Of a stretch of 64,000 nt of DNA, positions 28,018-37,123 are shown piece after piece (within the stretch, counting starts at the first letter, position 1; every line of letters begins with the position of its first letter). The stretch is from contig NZ_JASSUA010000004.1 of assembly GCF_030227115.1 (NCBI RefSeq), forward strand, positions 1 through 64,000. The letters are read 5' to 3'. The stretch is from Marinobacter sp. SS13-12. GTDB lineage: Bacteria; Pseudomonadota; Gammaproteobacteria; Pseudomonadales; Oleiphilaceae. The notes below the pieces were generated by a model. It was not told where the DNA came from. It searched no databases and saw only the letters and a program-made list of their open reading frames with translations. The position numbers were made by a program, and so were the translations under genes.

Positions 28018-29424
28018 ATGTCTCGTATTCTTATCGTAGAAGATGAAGAGATTATCCGTTCGGCGGTTCGCAAGCTGCTCACACACGCAGGCTACGAGGT
28101 CGCAGACGCGGGATCAGTAGAAGAAGCAGAAGACAACCACGACCTCACCCAGTTTGATCTGATCATTTCCGACCTGCGCCTGCCCGGCGCCCCGGGGACC
28201 GAACTGATCAGGCGCGCGCCGGACACTCCGGTACTGATCATGACCAGCTATGCCAGCCTGCGCTCCGCCGTGGACTCCATGAAAATGGGGGCCGTGGAAT
28301 ACATCGCCAAACCGTTCGACCACGACGAGATGCTGGAAGCGGTGGAAGGCATTCTTGCCAGGCAGCCACAAGCCGCCAGCACTGTTGATGAAAAACCCGG
28401 CCGCGGCACCGCCAGTGATCCTGACAGCGACCCGGCAAGCATCATGTTTGGCCATTGCGATGCCATGCAGAGGGTTTTCACCCTGATTCGCAAGGTGGCA
28501 CCCACTGAAACCACAGTGCTGATTCAGGGTGAATCAGGCACTGGCAAAGAACTCGCGGCCAGGGCACTGCACCTGATGAGCCCCCGCGCATCCAACCCAC
28601 TGATTTCCGTGAATTGCGCCGCTATCCCGGAAAGCCTTATCGAGTCAGAGTTGTTCGGCCATGAAAAAGGGTCGTTCACCGGTGCTGTTTCTGCCCGCAC
28701 CGGTCTGATCGAAGCCGCAGACGGCGGCAGCCTTTTCCTCGATGAAATCGGCGAGTTGCCCGCTGAAGCCCAGGCCCGTCTGCTGCGGGTGCTTCAGGAA
28801 GGAGAGATACGCAAGGTAGGTTCCACCCAGAGCCGCCAGGTAGATGTACGCATGATTGCCGCCACCCACCGCAACCTCAAGGCCATGACCCGCACCGGCG
28901 AATTCCGGGAGGACCTGTTTTATCGGCTGAACGTCATGCAGGTTCGCATTCCGCCCCTGCGGGAACGCCAGGCAGACATCCTGGGCCTTGCCCAGCGCTT
29001 CCTGAAACGTCAGGGCGAGAAAATGGGGAAACCCGACCTGAACCTGACGCCAGAGGCCATGCGGGCACTGGAAAGGCATCGCTGGCCCGGAAATGTCAGG
29101 GAGCTGGAGAATGCCATCGAGCGTGCCACCATCCTCTGCGACAACGACCTGATCACCCCCTCGCTGCTGGACCTGGATGGCGAAGGTGGTGATGTAAACA
29201 TCCCGGAATCCCTGGTGGACGGTAACAATGAACAAACTCTCTCGCGGGAGGCCGAATCAACCAGTGACCTGTCGCTTGAGGACTATTTCCAGCACTTTGT
29301 GCTGGAAAATCAGGACCGCATGAGTGAAACCGAACTGGCACAAAAGCTCGGCATCAGCCGAAAGTCCTTGTGGGAACGGCGGCAGCGCCTTGGCATTCCC
29401 CGCAAAAAGAGCTCAGGCAATTGA
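28018..29424 (+). CDS. cbrB: Sigma-54-dependent response regulator CbrB
   Basis: 468 residues in NtrC-type order. The receiver domain has acidic EDEE and phospho-acceptor D in LIISDLRLPG. The AAA+ domain has Walker A GESGTGKE, a sigma-54 contact loop GSFTGA in place of GAFTGA, and Walker B GGSLFLDEIGE. A C-terminal helix-turn-helix follows (ETELAQKLGISRKSLWERRQ). It is 7 nt downstream of cbrA. The next DNA carries a CbrB-type palindrome and a sigma-54 promoter, so its likely direct target is the adjacent sRNA. Confidence 0.94.
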   Translation: MSRILIVEDEEIIRSAVRKLLTHAGYEVADAGSVEEAEDNHDLTQFDLIISDLRLPGAPGTELIRRAPDTPVLIMTSYASLRSAVDSMKMGAVEYIAKPFDHDEMLEAVEGILARQPQAASTVDEKPGRGTASDPDSDPASIMFGHCDAMQRVFTLIRKVAPTETTVLIQGESGTGKELAARALHLMSPRASNPLISVNCAAIPESLIESELFGHEKGSFTGAVSARTGLIEAADGGSLFLDEIGELPAEAQARLLRVLQEGEIRKVGSTQSRQVDVRMIAATHRNLKAMTRTGEFREDLFYRLNVMQVRIPPLRERQADILGLAQRFLKRQGEKMGKPDLNLTPEAMRALERHRWPGNVRELENAIERATILCDNDLITPSLLDLDGEGGDVNIPESLVDGNNEQTLSREAESTSDLSLEDYFQHFVLENQDRMSETELAQKLGISRKSLWERRQRLGIPRKKSSGN

Positions 29425-29448
29425 TCGGAGAGCGCCGAAACTGTCATG

Positions 29449-29539
29449 TGTTACCGGAAAAGTGTGAACTGGCGCTCAGTTGTTACCCCGTGTTCCTCAC
29501 GGTAACACCCGCGATCTAAAAAACGAGCGTTCAGTAACA
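29449..29539 (+). promoter_or_regulatory. CbrB-type operator region (UAS)
   Basis: A full palindrome TGTTAC-N15-GTAACA lies at 29481-29507. A further TGTTAC half-site (29449-29454) and a GTAACA half-site (29534-29539) flank it. This fits the CbrB-binding arrangement known upstream of crcZ in Pseudomonas. It ends about 75 bp before the sigma-54 promoter, a normal enhancer distance. The central palindrome can also fold into a hairpin that might terminate cbrB. Confidence 0.75.
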
Positions 29540-29613
29540 CTTCGGACTTATACGTACCCCTCTTGAAAGATTGCAAAATACTAACTCGCTGTTAATAAAC
29601 AGTTTTCAAAAAC

Positions 29614-29629
29614 TGGCACACGGACTGCA
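29614..29629 (+). promoter_or_regulatory. Sigma-54 promoter of the CrcZ-like sRNA
   Basis: The -24 element TGGCAC (29614-29619) and the -12 element CTGCA (29625-29629) keep the strict GG-N10-GC spacing of sigma-54 promoters. Transcription is expected to start near 29640. Confidence 0.85.
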
Positions 29630-29639
29630 CTCTATAGGG

Positions 29640-30022
29640 CGCACAACAACAAAAACAACAGTGACAACGCAGCGCCAACAACAAGAACAAAAAGCTGTAG
29701 AAGACGTTCGGTAACAAAAACAAAAACAGAACGTGAGCGAACTGAGTGTTTTGGGTACTTTGCTTTTTAGTGGTCCCACGGCACGTGCGGGTTGTAGATG
29801 TGGAGAAGAATCGTCGCTCAGACGGCACTGCATTTACCTTATAACCTGCCCGGTGTCTCTGACTGCTCTGTGTATTCAAAGCTTTCCGTTTGCACTACTG
29901 ATGTCCCTGAACTTGGGGATTGACAGTGGGGTAGAAAAACGAAGAAAAATCCCGGTAAAAACAAAAACAATGCAGATCGTCAACGCTTTCAGGGCGGGTT
30001 CGTGAAAACGGACCCGCCTTTT
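29640..30022 (+). ncRNA. crcZ: CrcZ-like small RNA (Crc/Hfq decoy)
   Basis: About 383 nt with no convincing reading frame, bounded by a sigma-54 promoter and a strong terminator, in the cbrB-pcnB gap where Pseudomonas encodes the 407-nt CrcZ. It carries at least five A-rich clusters fitting AAnAAnAA: 29645-29658, 29677-29690, 29713-29720, 29942-29949 and 29957-29970. Such motifs bind the distal face of Hfq with Crc. In Pseudomonas CrcZ sequesters Hfq/Crc and relieves carbon catabolite repression. The start is predicted from the promoter; the end is the terminator. Confidence 0.83.
29993..30022 (+). terminator. Terminator of the CrcZ-like sRNA
   Basis: A 10-bp stem GGCGGGTTCG / CGGACCCGCC (one G-U pair) with a TGAAAA loop is followed by TTTT. 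It ends the sRNA about 140 nt before pcnB. Confidence 0.9.
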
Positions 30023-30164
30023 GATTATCTGGCCCAGTGGTTTTCCAACCCGGCCAGATCTGCCCCCGACCAACCAGTTTTTGCCGGCTTATGGCGCCAG
30101 ACATGTGCAAATCCCGCCCAAACCGTTAAACTCTCGCTTTTGCTCACCGCAATAACGGAATTCA

Positions 30165-31511
30165 ATGCTTAAACGACTATTGTCATACGTATCAGGAAAC
30201 GGGAAGAAAAAGCCCCGCACCTATCAGCGCCAGGAAATTCCCCGGGATCAGCACAACGTGTCCCGCTCGGCCATCAGCGAGCCGGCCAAGAAGGTGCTCA
30301 GCCGCCTGAACAACGCCGGCTATGAAGCCTACCTGGTGGGCGGCGGCGTTCGTGACATACTTCTAGGAGGCAAGCCCAAGGACTTCGACATCGCCACCAA
30401 TGCCACCCCGGAAGAGGTGCACGAGCTGTTCCGCAATTCCAGGTTGATTGGCCGGCGCTTCCGCATCGTCCACGTACTGTTCGGGCGGGAAGTCATTGAA
30501 GTCACCACCTTCCGCGGTAACGCCGCGGACGCGGAAGAAGACAGTGACGAAGACGATGACCGCAGAACCAGCGAACACGGCCTGCTGCTGCGGGATAACG
30601 TCTACGGCAACCAGGAAGAAGATGCCCTGCGCCGGGACTTCACCGTCAACGCGCTTTATTACTGCATCCGGGACTTCACCGTGGTGGACTTCGCCAACGG
30701 CCTGGAAGACCTGAAGAACCGCCAGATGCGACTGATCGGTGACCCGGAAACCCGCTACCGGGAAGACCCTGTTCGCATGCTTCGCGCCATACGCTTCGCC
30801 GCCAAGCTGGGTTTCGATATCGAACCGGAAACCGAGGCCCCGATCCGGGAACTGGCGCCGCTGCTGACGCACATCCCGCCGGCGCGGTTGTTTGAAGAAG
30901 TACTCAAACTGTTCTCCGCGGGCTACGGTGAGGCCACCTACGACCTGCTCAGCGAGTACAACCTGCTGGCCCCGCTATTCCCGGAAACCGTTCAGGCCAT
31001 CAACAACGGCCAACCGGACGAACTGATCCGCAAGGCGCTTCGCAATACCGATGCCCGCATTGCCCAGGGCAAGTCCGTTACCCCCTACTTCCTGTTTGCC
31101 GCCATGCTCTGGCCCGCCCTGCAGGCAGAGTGGCACAAACGCCAGGATAACGGCGAGCCGGTCCAGCCGGCCCTGCACCAGTCCATTGCCAAGGTTATTG
31201 GCCGCCAGGTTCAGGCGACCTCCATCCCTAAACGTTTCTCAGGCCCCATGAAGGAAATCTGGGAACTGCAGATGCGCCTGCCCCGGCGCCAGGGAAAACG
31301 GGCCTTTGTGACCATGTCTCACCCGCGCTTCCGGGCGGCCTATGACTTCCTGCTGGTGCGGGAAGAATCCGGTGAAATCGAGCCCGGACTGGGCGAGTGG
31401 TGGACCGAGTTCCAGGAATTGGACGAGCGCGGCCAGGAACGCATGCTGACTCAACTGGGCAGCGACAGCCCCAAGAAGCGTCGCCGCAAGAAGCCTGCAA
31501 AGAAGGCCTGA
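30165..31511 (+). CDS. pcnB: Poly(A) polymerase I
   Basis: 448 residues. It is a class II nucleotidyltransferase with the signature LVGGGVRDILLG and the catalytic pair KDFDIAT. Then comes RRDFTVNALYY and the RNA-binding region DPVRMLRAIRFAAKLGF. The very basic C-terminus (KKRRRKKPAKKA) separates it from tRNA CCA-adding enzymes. It adds poly(A) tails that promote RNA decay. It is followed after 2 nt by folK. Confidence 0.95.
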   Translation: MLKRLLSYVSGNGKKKPRTYQRQEIPRDQHNVSRSAISEPAKKVLSRLNNAGYEAYLVGGGVRDILLGGKPKDFDIATNATPEEVHELFRNSRLIGRRFRIVHVLFGREVIEVTTFRGNAADAEEDSDEDDDRRTSEHGLLLRDNVYGNQEEDALRRDFTVNALYYCIRDFTVVDFANGLEDLKNRQMRLIGDPETRYREDPVRMLRAIRFAAKLGFDIEPETEAPIRELAPLLTHIPPARLFEEVLKLFSAGYGEATYDLLSEYNLLAPLFPETVQAINNGQPDELIRKALRNTDARIAQGKSVTPYFLFAAMLWPALQAEWHKRQDNGEPVQPALHQSIAKVIGRQVQATSIPKRFSGPMKEIWELQMRLPRRQGKRAFVTMSHPRFRAAYDFLLVREESGEIEPGLGEWWTEFQELDERGQERMLTQLGSDSPKKRRRKKPAKKA

Positions 31512-31513
31512 CC

Positions 31514-32029
31514 ATGGCAGCCACAGACGCCTTTATCGGGCTTGGCAGCAATATGGCGGATCCTTCCGCACAACTGGCCGGCGCTGTCGCCCGGCTGGCA
31601 GCGCTGCCAGACACCGAGCTGGTGGCGCAGTCGGCTTTCTATAGCAGCCGGCCGGTTGGCCCCCAGGACCAACCCGATTTCGTGAACGGCGCCGCCTGGC
31701 TGCGCACGGAGCTCACGCCGCTGGAACTGCTGGACCAGCTTCAGGCCATCGAGCGGGCCCATGGCCGCAAACGGATCCGGCACTGGGGTCCGCGAACGCT
31801 GGACCTGGACCTGCTCCTGTACGGCAACGAGACCATCAACAGCGAACGCCTGACAGTGCCCCATGCCGAGCTGGCGAACCGGGACTTTGTGCTCCAGCCG
31901 TTGCTGGACCTGGACCCCGAGCGGGTCCTGCCGGACGGCCGCAGCCTCGCGGACCTGAGACAACAATGCCCGGACAACAACCTGCAGAAACTCAATCCGG
32001 TGGCGCGGGCACCCTTCCCGTCCGGCTGA
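31514..32029 (+). CDS. folK: 2-amino-4-hydroxy-6-hydroxymethyldihydropteridine pyrophosphokinase
   Basis: 171-residue folate-pathway enzyme that pyrophosphorylates hydroxymethyldihydropterin. It shows FIGLGSNMADP at the N-terminus, VGPQDQPDFVNGAAWL, and the catalytic Mg-binding motif GPRTLDLDLLLYG. The ATG at 31514 is 3 nt after the pcnB stop codon. A second FolK-like gene occurs at 35496-36014. Confidence 0.95.
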   Translation: MAATDAFIGLGSNMADPSAQLAGAVARLAALPDTELVAQSAFYSSRPVGPQDQPDFVNGAAWLRTELTPLELLDQLQAIERAHGRKRIRHWGPRTLDLDLLLYGNETINSERLTVPHAELANRDFVLQPLLDLDPERVLPDGRSLADLRQQCPDNNLQKLNPVARAPFPSG

Positions 32030-32147
32030 TACCAATGGCTCGGTGTGCGGCTATTGCCTCAGACACACCCCCGGATTACCCTTAAGACCTGATTGCCGGC
32101 ATACCCCGGCCCGGTTTTAGCCCATCCACCCACAAGGCAAGGATTCT

Positions 32148-32942
32148 ATGGCTGTTACCATCAATACCCTGCGAGACTGCAAGCAGAAGGGCGAAGCCTT
32201 CTCCGTTCTGACATCCTACGACGCCACCTTTGCACAGATCGTCAGTGAAGCGGGCGTTGACGTTATCCTGATCGGCGATTCCCTCGGCATGGTGCTGCAG
32301 GGGCACGACAGCACGCTGCCGGTCACCATGGATCAGATGGTGTATCACGTAACATCCGTCGCCAAGGGCAACCGTGGCTCACTGATCATGGCAGACATGC
32401 CCTTCATGACCTATGGCACTGTCGAGGCTGCCCTGGAGAACGCCGCGGATCTGATGCGCGCGGGGGCACACATGGTCAAACTGGAAGGCACCGACTGGAT
32501 GAAAGACACCATCCACGCCCTCAGCGAACGGGGAGTTCCGGTCTGTGCCCACCTGGGTCTGACCCCGCAATTCGTCAACAAGTTTGGCGGCTACAAGGTC
32601 CAGGGCCGGGATGAAAAGCACGCCGAGCTGATGATCGAACACGCCTGCGAACTGGTTGCAGCCGGTGCGGATGTGATCCTGCTGGAATGTGTTCCTGCGC
32701 CACTGGCCGCCCGCATTACCCAGGCAGTGCAGGCACCGGTGATCGGTATCGGTGCTGGCTCGGACACTGACGGCCAGGTGCTGGTTGTCCACGACATGCT
32801 GGGCATGACCACTGGCCGCAAGCCGCGCTTTGTGAAAGACTTTCTGGCAGAGTCCGGATCCGTAAAAGGCGCCATCGAAGCTTACGTGGCCGCTGTTCGC
32901 GACCGCTCATTCCCCGCCGAGGAGCATACGTTCAAGGCATGA
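32148..32942 (+). CDS. panB: 3-methyl-2-oxobutanoate hydroxymethyltransferase
   Basis: 264 residues. First committed step of pantothenate synthesis, making ketopantoate with methylene-THF. The motifs [30 protein letters not shown] and [14 protein letters not shown] are intact. Its stop codon overlaps the panC start (ATGA). Confidence 0.97.
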   Translation: MAVTINTLRDCKQKGEAFSVLTSYDATFAQIVSEAGVDVILIGDSLGMVLQGHDSTLPVTMDQMVYHVTSVAKGNRGSLIMADMPFMTYGTVEAALENAADLMRAGAHMVKLEGTDWMKDTIHALSERGVPVCAHLGLTPQFVNKFGGYKVQGRDEKHAELMIEHACELVAAGADVILLECVPAPLAARITQAVQAPVIGIGAGSDTDGQVLVVHDMLGMTTGRKPRFVKDFLAESGSVKGAIEAYVAAVRDRSFPAEEHTFKA

Positions 32943-33787
32943 GAACCGTACATACTCTGAAAGAACTCCGGGCCATGCTTCGCGGTTATCGCCAGCAGGG
33001 CAAACGCATCGGGCTGGTGCCCACCATGGGCAACCTGCATGAAGGCCATATCTCGCTGGTCAGAAAAGCACGGGAAGCCGCCGATATCGTGGTCACCACC
33101 ATCTTCGTGAATCCCATGCAGTTTGGCGTCAGCGAAGATCTGGACACCTACCCACGCACATTGATTGAGGATCAGGAGCGGCTGGATGCCGCTGGCAGCA
33201 CCCTGGTGTTCACCCCCTCCATTGAGGAAATCTACCCGGAGGGGCTGGCAAGGCACACTCGCGTTATCGTGCCGGAAGTCAGTGAAGGCCATTGCGGCGC
33301 CAGCAGGCCCGGTCATTTTGAAGGCGTGGCAACGGTGGTCACCATGCTGTTCAACATGGTCCAGCCGGACATCGCCGTTTTCGGAGAGAAGGATTACCAG
33401 CAGCTGGCCGTTATCCGCAAACTCACCCGGGACCTGATGATACCGGTAGAAGTCATTGGCAGCCCGACCATCCGCGATGACGACGGCCTGGCAAAGAGTT
33501 CCCGCAACGGCTTCCTGACGGAGGATGAACGTGCGATTGCACCCATCGTGTATCGAACCCTGAAAAACACAGCGGAACAGATCCACAACGGTCGCAGCGA
33601 TTTTGTAGCACTGGAGCAGGAAGCCAGCGACGCGCTCAGCGAGGCCGGCCTGCGCCCGGATTACTTCAATATCGCCAACAGCCTGACCCTCAAACCGGCC
33701 AGCGCAGACGATACCGAACTGACACTGCTGGTGGCAGCGTTCCTTGGCACGACACGGCTTATCGACAACCTGTCTATCACCCGTTAA
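32939..33787 (+). CDS. panC: Pantothenate synthetase
   Basis: 282 residues. ATP-dependent ligation of pantoate and beta-alanine. The HIGH-like motif is [17 protein letters not shown] and the KMSKS-like loop is [20 protein letters not shown] is also present. It is coupled to panB. The panD gene, which supplies beta-alanine and lies near panC in Pseudomonas, is not present: pgi follows directly. Confidence 0.97.
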   Translation: MRTVHTLKELRAMLRGYRQQGKRIGLVPTMGNLHEGHISLVRKAREAADIVVTTIFVNPMQFGVSEDLDTYPRTLIEDQERLDAAGSTLVFTPSIEEIYPEGLARHTRVIVPEVSEGHCGASRPGHFEGVATVVTMLFNMVQPDIAVFGEKDYQQLAVIRKLTRDLMIPVEVIGSPTIRDDDGLAKSSRNGFLTEDERAIAPIVYRTLKNTAEQIHNGRSDFVALEQEASDALSEAGLRPDYFNIANSLTLKPASADDTELTLLVAAFLGTTRLIDNLSITR

Positions 33788-33815
33788 CCACCCAGACTGA
33801 CGAAAGGATTCCACT

Positions 33816-35480
33816 ATGTCCCAGGGCTCTGCTCCACTCACCAGCCGGCCCGAGTGGCAGGCACTGACAAAGCATCAGGCGGAACTGGAAAACACCCACA
33901 TGCGGGACATGTTCTATGACGACCCTGACCGGGCCAGCCGCTTCTTCATCCGCGGTGGCGGTCTGTCACTGGACTATTCCCGCAATCGCATGACCGATGA
34001 CACCATGACACAGCTGATGGCTCTGGCCAGAAGCTGTGGTGTGCCGGAGCGCACCGAGGCGATGTTTCGCGGCGACCACATCAATGTGACGGAGAAACGC
34101 CCGGCATTACATGTTGCCCTGAGGGACAACAGCGGCGACCCCATTTATGTGGACGGCACCAACATCACGCCGGAAGTGGAAACCACACTGAACCGCATGG
34201 AACAGTTCGTGGACGATGTGCTCAGCAAGCGCTGGCAGGGCCACACCGGCAAGCCTTTCACTGACGTGGTCAGTATTGGTATTGGCGGCTCCTTCCTGGG
34301 CCCCAAACTGGTGTCTGAGGCCCTGCGTCCCTACTGGCACGGCCAGTTGCAGTGTCACTACGTGGCCAATATAGACGGCACCCAGATTGCCGAGGTACTG
34401 CGCCGGGTAAATCCGGAAACCACCCTGTTCCTGATCCAGTCCAAGTCCTTCCGCACCCAGGAAACCCTCGAGAACAGCAAGGTAGCCAGGGCCTGGTTCC
34501 TGGACAACGGCGGCAGCGAGAACCAGATCGCCAAGCACTTCGTGGCAGTCACCGCGAACACGCCGGAAGCGGTCAGCTTTGGCATGTCCGAAGACAATAT
34601 CTTCCCCATGTGGGACTGGGTTGGCGGGCGCTACTCGCTGTGGTCCGCCATCGGCCTGCCGGTCGCGCTGACCATTGGCATGAAGAATTTCCGCGCGCTG
34701 CTGTCCGGTGCCAACGCCATGGACCAGCACTTCCGCACAACGCCGCTGGAGCAGAACCTGCCCGTGGTGATGGCCATGCTGGGGCTCTGGTACAACAACT
34801 TCTGGGGCGCTGAAACCTACTCCATCCTGCCCTACGACCACTATCTGCGCAGCCTGCCGGCGCACCTGCAGCAGCTGGACATGGAAAGCAACGGCAAGAG
34901 CGTTACCCAAAGCGGCGAGCCGCTGAACTATCAGAGCGGGCCGGTGATCTGGGGCGGGGTCGGCGCCAATGGTCAACATGCTTTCCACCAGTTGCTGCAC
35001 CAGGGCACCCGGCTGATTCCGGCGGACTTCATTATCCCCCTGGAAACCCACAACCGGGTGGCGAGCCATCACGTCACCCTGTTCGCCAATTGCCTGAGCC
35101 AGTCACGGGCGCTGATGTCCGGCAAGAACCTGGACGAGGCGAAAGCGGAACTGCAAGCCGAAGGCATGAGTGCTGACGAGATCGACAAGCTGGCCCCCCA
35201 CAAGGTGATCCCCGGCAACAAGCCCAGCAATACCCTGCTGATGGACAAATCAACTCCGCAAACCGTGGGTGCCCTGATTGCACTCTACGAGCATCGCACC
35301 TTTGTGCAGGGCATCATCTGGGATGTGGATTCATTCGATCAGTGGGGGGTGGAACTGGGCAAACAGATGGGCAAAGGCATTCTGGACCGTCTCACCGGGA
35401 ACACTGCGGAAAGCTCCGCGCCCAGCGACAGCTCGACGGACAATCTGATCCGAATGTTCCGCTCACACCACTCGTCCTGA
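33816..35480 (+). CDS. pgi: Glucose-6-phosphate isomerase
   Basis: 554 residues. It interconverts glucose-6-phosphate and fructose-6-phosphate. The family signatures SIGIGGSFLGPKLV, the segment around WDWVGGRYSLWSAIG, and the C-terminal signature around DSFDQWGVELGKQ are present. It is the last gene of the rightward run, converging on folK2 with a 15-nt gap. Confidence 0.97.
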   Translation: MSQGSAPLTSRPEWQALTKHQAELENTHMRDMFYDDPDRASRFFIRGGGLSLDYSRNRMTDDTMTQLMALARSCGVPERTEAMFRGDHINVTEKRPALHVALRDNSGDPIYVDGTNITPEVETTLNRMEQFVDDVLSKRWQGHTGKPFTDVVSIGIGGSFLGPKLVSEALRPYWHGQLQCHYVANIDGTQIAEVLRRVNPETTLFLIQSKSFRTQETLENSKVARAWFLDNGGSENQIAKHFVAVTANTPEAVSFGMSEDNIFPMWDWVGGRYSLWSAIGLPVALTIGMKNFRALLSGANAMDQHFRTTPLEQNLPVVMAMLGLWYNNFWGAETYSILPYDHYLRSLPAHLQQLDMESNGKSVTQSGEPLNYQSGPVIWGGVGANGQHAFHQLLHQGTRLIPADFIIPLETHNRVASHHVTLFANCLSQSRALMSGKNLDEAKAELQAEGMSADEIDKLAPHKVIPGNKPSNTLLMDKSTPQTVGALIALYEHRTFVQGIIWDVDSFDQWGVELGKQMGKGILDRLTGNTAESSAPSDSSTDNLIRMFRSHHSS

Positions 35481-35495
35481 GGCAGGACAGCGGAC

Positions 35496-36014
35496 TTACC
35501 TGGCAGTGGCCCGCGAAATCAACCGGCCCTGCCAGGCAAAATCTACCGGCCAGAGTTTCTGGTCACGATCGTAAGCCTGCCACAGCGCGTCGTAACGCTT
35601 GCCACAAACCGGATGAATATCGGCCGGCGCAATTTCCGCCAGTGGCATCAGCACAAACGCGTTCTTCAGAATTTCGCCACGGGGCAGCTCCACGCCATCG
35701 ATCCGGCCCACCTCGTCGTCGTAGGTGAGGATGTCCAGGTCCAGGGTTCGGGCACTGAATTTGGGCACATCACGCCGCCGGCCATTATCCGCTTCCAGTT
35801 GCTTGAAACGGGCCGACAGTTCCGCCACGGTAAGCCCCGTATCGACACCCACCACCAGGTTGTAGAAGGGCGAGCCGTCAAAGCCGACGGATTCGCTTTC
35901 GTAAACCGAGGAGATCAGCAGTTGGTCAAACCAGCTATCCAGCGCATTCAGGGCCGCGGTGATATAGCGCTCGCGGTCGATGTTGCTGCCGATACTGATA
36001 TACACCCGTGGCAT
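35496..36014 (-). CDS. Second FolK-like pyrophosphokinase
   Basis: 172 residues. HPPK fold with YISIGSNIDRERYI at the N-terminus, a substrate region SPFYNLVVGVDT and the catalytic SARTLDLDILTYDD, so both metal-binding aspartates are kept. The N-terminal half diverges from folK at 31514. Its start overlaps the folB stop codon by one base, giving a folB-folK pair like that beside plsY in Pseudomonas. Whether it is a second HPPK or has a different substrate is not known. Confidence 0.85.
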   Translation of the reverse strand: MPRVYISIGSNIDRERYITAALNALDSWFDQLLISSVYESESVGFDGSPFYNLVVGVDTGLTVAELSARFKQLEADNGRRRDVPKFSARTLDLDILTYDDEVGRIDGVELPRGEILKNAFVLMPLAEIAPADIHPVCGKRYDALWQAYDRDQKLWPVDFAWQGRLISRATAR

Positions 36015-36370
36015 CAGCAGCTACCCCGTTCGATCTTCACACCAACGGCCGCTGCCGCCGGCACCGCACCGGGTTTGCGCAGCGCCAGCTTTAACCAGCG
36101 CACGCCGAACTCGCTCTGCAATAAGTCAGCGATGCCTTCGGCGGCGGTTTCCAGCAAGCGCGGGCGGGCCTGGACCAGGTAGTCTGAAACCCGCTCACTG
36201 ACCAGCGCATAGTCGAGCGCATCGCTGACGTTATCGGAGGCTGCAGGCACCCGGTTGTCCCAGGCCATCTCCAGATCCACCAGCAGCCGCTGGCTGACTT
36301 CCCGCTCCCAGTCGTAAACGCCGATGATTGCCTCAACGGCCAGACCTTCGATCAGTACACTATCGGTCAA
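36014..36370 (-). CDS. folB: Dihydroneopterin aldolase
   Basis: 118 residues. The folate-pathway aldolase has VLIEGLAVEAIIGVYDWERE with the catalytic glutamate region, and LALRKPGAVPAAAAVGVKIER at the end. The frame is open to 36475, but the conserved domain begins just after a TTG at 36370, which has GGGAG 8 nt upstream. I take TTG as the start because it gives the usual family length. Confidence 0.88.
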   Translation of the reverse strand: MTDSVLIEGLAVEAIIGVYDWEREVSQRLLVDLEMAWDNRVPAASDNVSDALDYALVSERVSDYLVQARPRLLETAAEGIADLLQSEFGVRWLKLALRKPGAVPAAAAVGVKIERGSC

Positions 36371-36529
36371 GGATGGCGCTCCCGGGCTTACACTCTTTGC
36401 TGATTGAATAACAGGCAGGCAGCGGATACTGTGTAATTTCTGACCTGCACCGTCGTGGGGCCGGCATTTTCTCACAAATGACCAGCACGCGTCTTTGCGT
36501 CTTTACCACTTTGCCAGTGAACACCGCTG

Positions 36530-37123
36530 ATGAGTTATCTGAGTGACCCGGTACTGACAGTTCTGCTCTGCGCCCTCGCCTATCTGGCGGGCTCAGTGCT
36601 GTTTGCGCTGCCGGTCTGCCGGGCATGGCACCTGCCTGACCCACGAGCCCTGGGCTCGGGTAACCCCGGCGCCACCAACGTCTACCGTGCTGGCGGCTGG
36701 CCACCGGCGGCAATGACACTGGTGCTGGACGCGGCCAAGGGATGGCTGCCGGTATGGCTGGCCCACCAGGCAGACCTGACCATTCTCTCCCAGGCCATAG
36801 TGGCGCTGTGCGCGGTAACCGGGCACATGATTCCGCTGTTCTATCGCTTCAAAGGCGGGAAAGGCGTGGCCACGGCGCTGGGGGCGGGCCTGGCACTGGC
36901 GCCGGTCACCACACTGATGCTGGCCGCCATCTGGGCGCTGGTGATGTGGCGCTGGAGAATTTCCGCGCTGGCTTCCATCATTGCCATTGTCAGCGGCCCG
37001 ATTATCAGTGCGCTGATCGAGCCGGACACCCTGCCGTTGTTTGGCCTGCTGGCGATACTGATCGTGGTGCGCCACCGCAACAACCTGATTCGTATGGCCC
37101 AGGGCCGGGAACCGGGGTTCTAG
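36530..37123 (+). CDS. plsY: Acyl-phosphate:glycerol-3-phosphate acyltransferase PlsY
   Basis: 197-residue inner-membrane enzyme with about five transmembrane helices that starts phospholipid synthesis from acyl-phosphate. It shows the three conserved loops: [24 protein letters not shown], and [17 protein letters not shown] at the C-terminus. It is divergent from folB and converges on tsaD with a 4-nt overlap. Confidence 0.96.
   Translation: MSYLSDPVLTVLLCALAYLAGSVLFALPVCRAWHLPDPRALGSGNPGATNVYRAGGWPPAAMTLVLDAAKGWLPVWLAHQADLTILSQAIVALCAVTGHMIPLFYRFKGGKGVATALGAGLALAPVTTLMLAAIWALVMWRWRISALASIIAIVSGPIISALIEPDTLPLFGLLAILIVVRHRNNLIRMAQGREPGF

Noticed and set aside
29592..29879. Small open frames inside the cbrB-pcnB gap (poly-Phe/Cys or Asn/Lys-rich)
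   Set aside because: They arise from the A-rich decoy motifs of the sRNA and have no ribosome binding site or conserved sequence.
32882..33841. A 319-codon open frame opposite panC
   Set aside because: Covers panC exactly on the other strand; panC has all its motifs.
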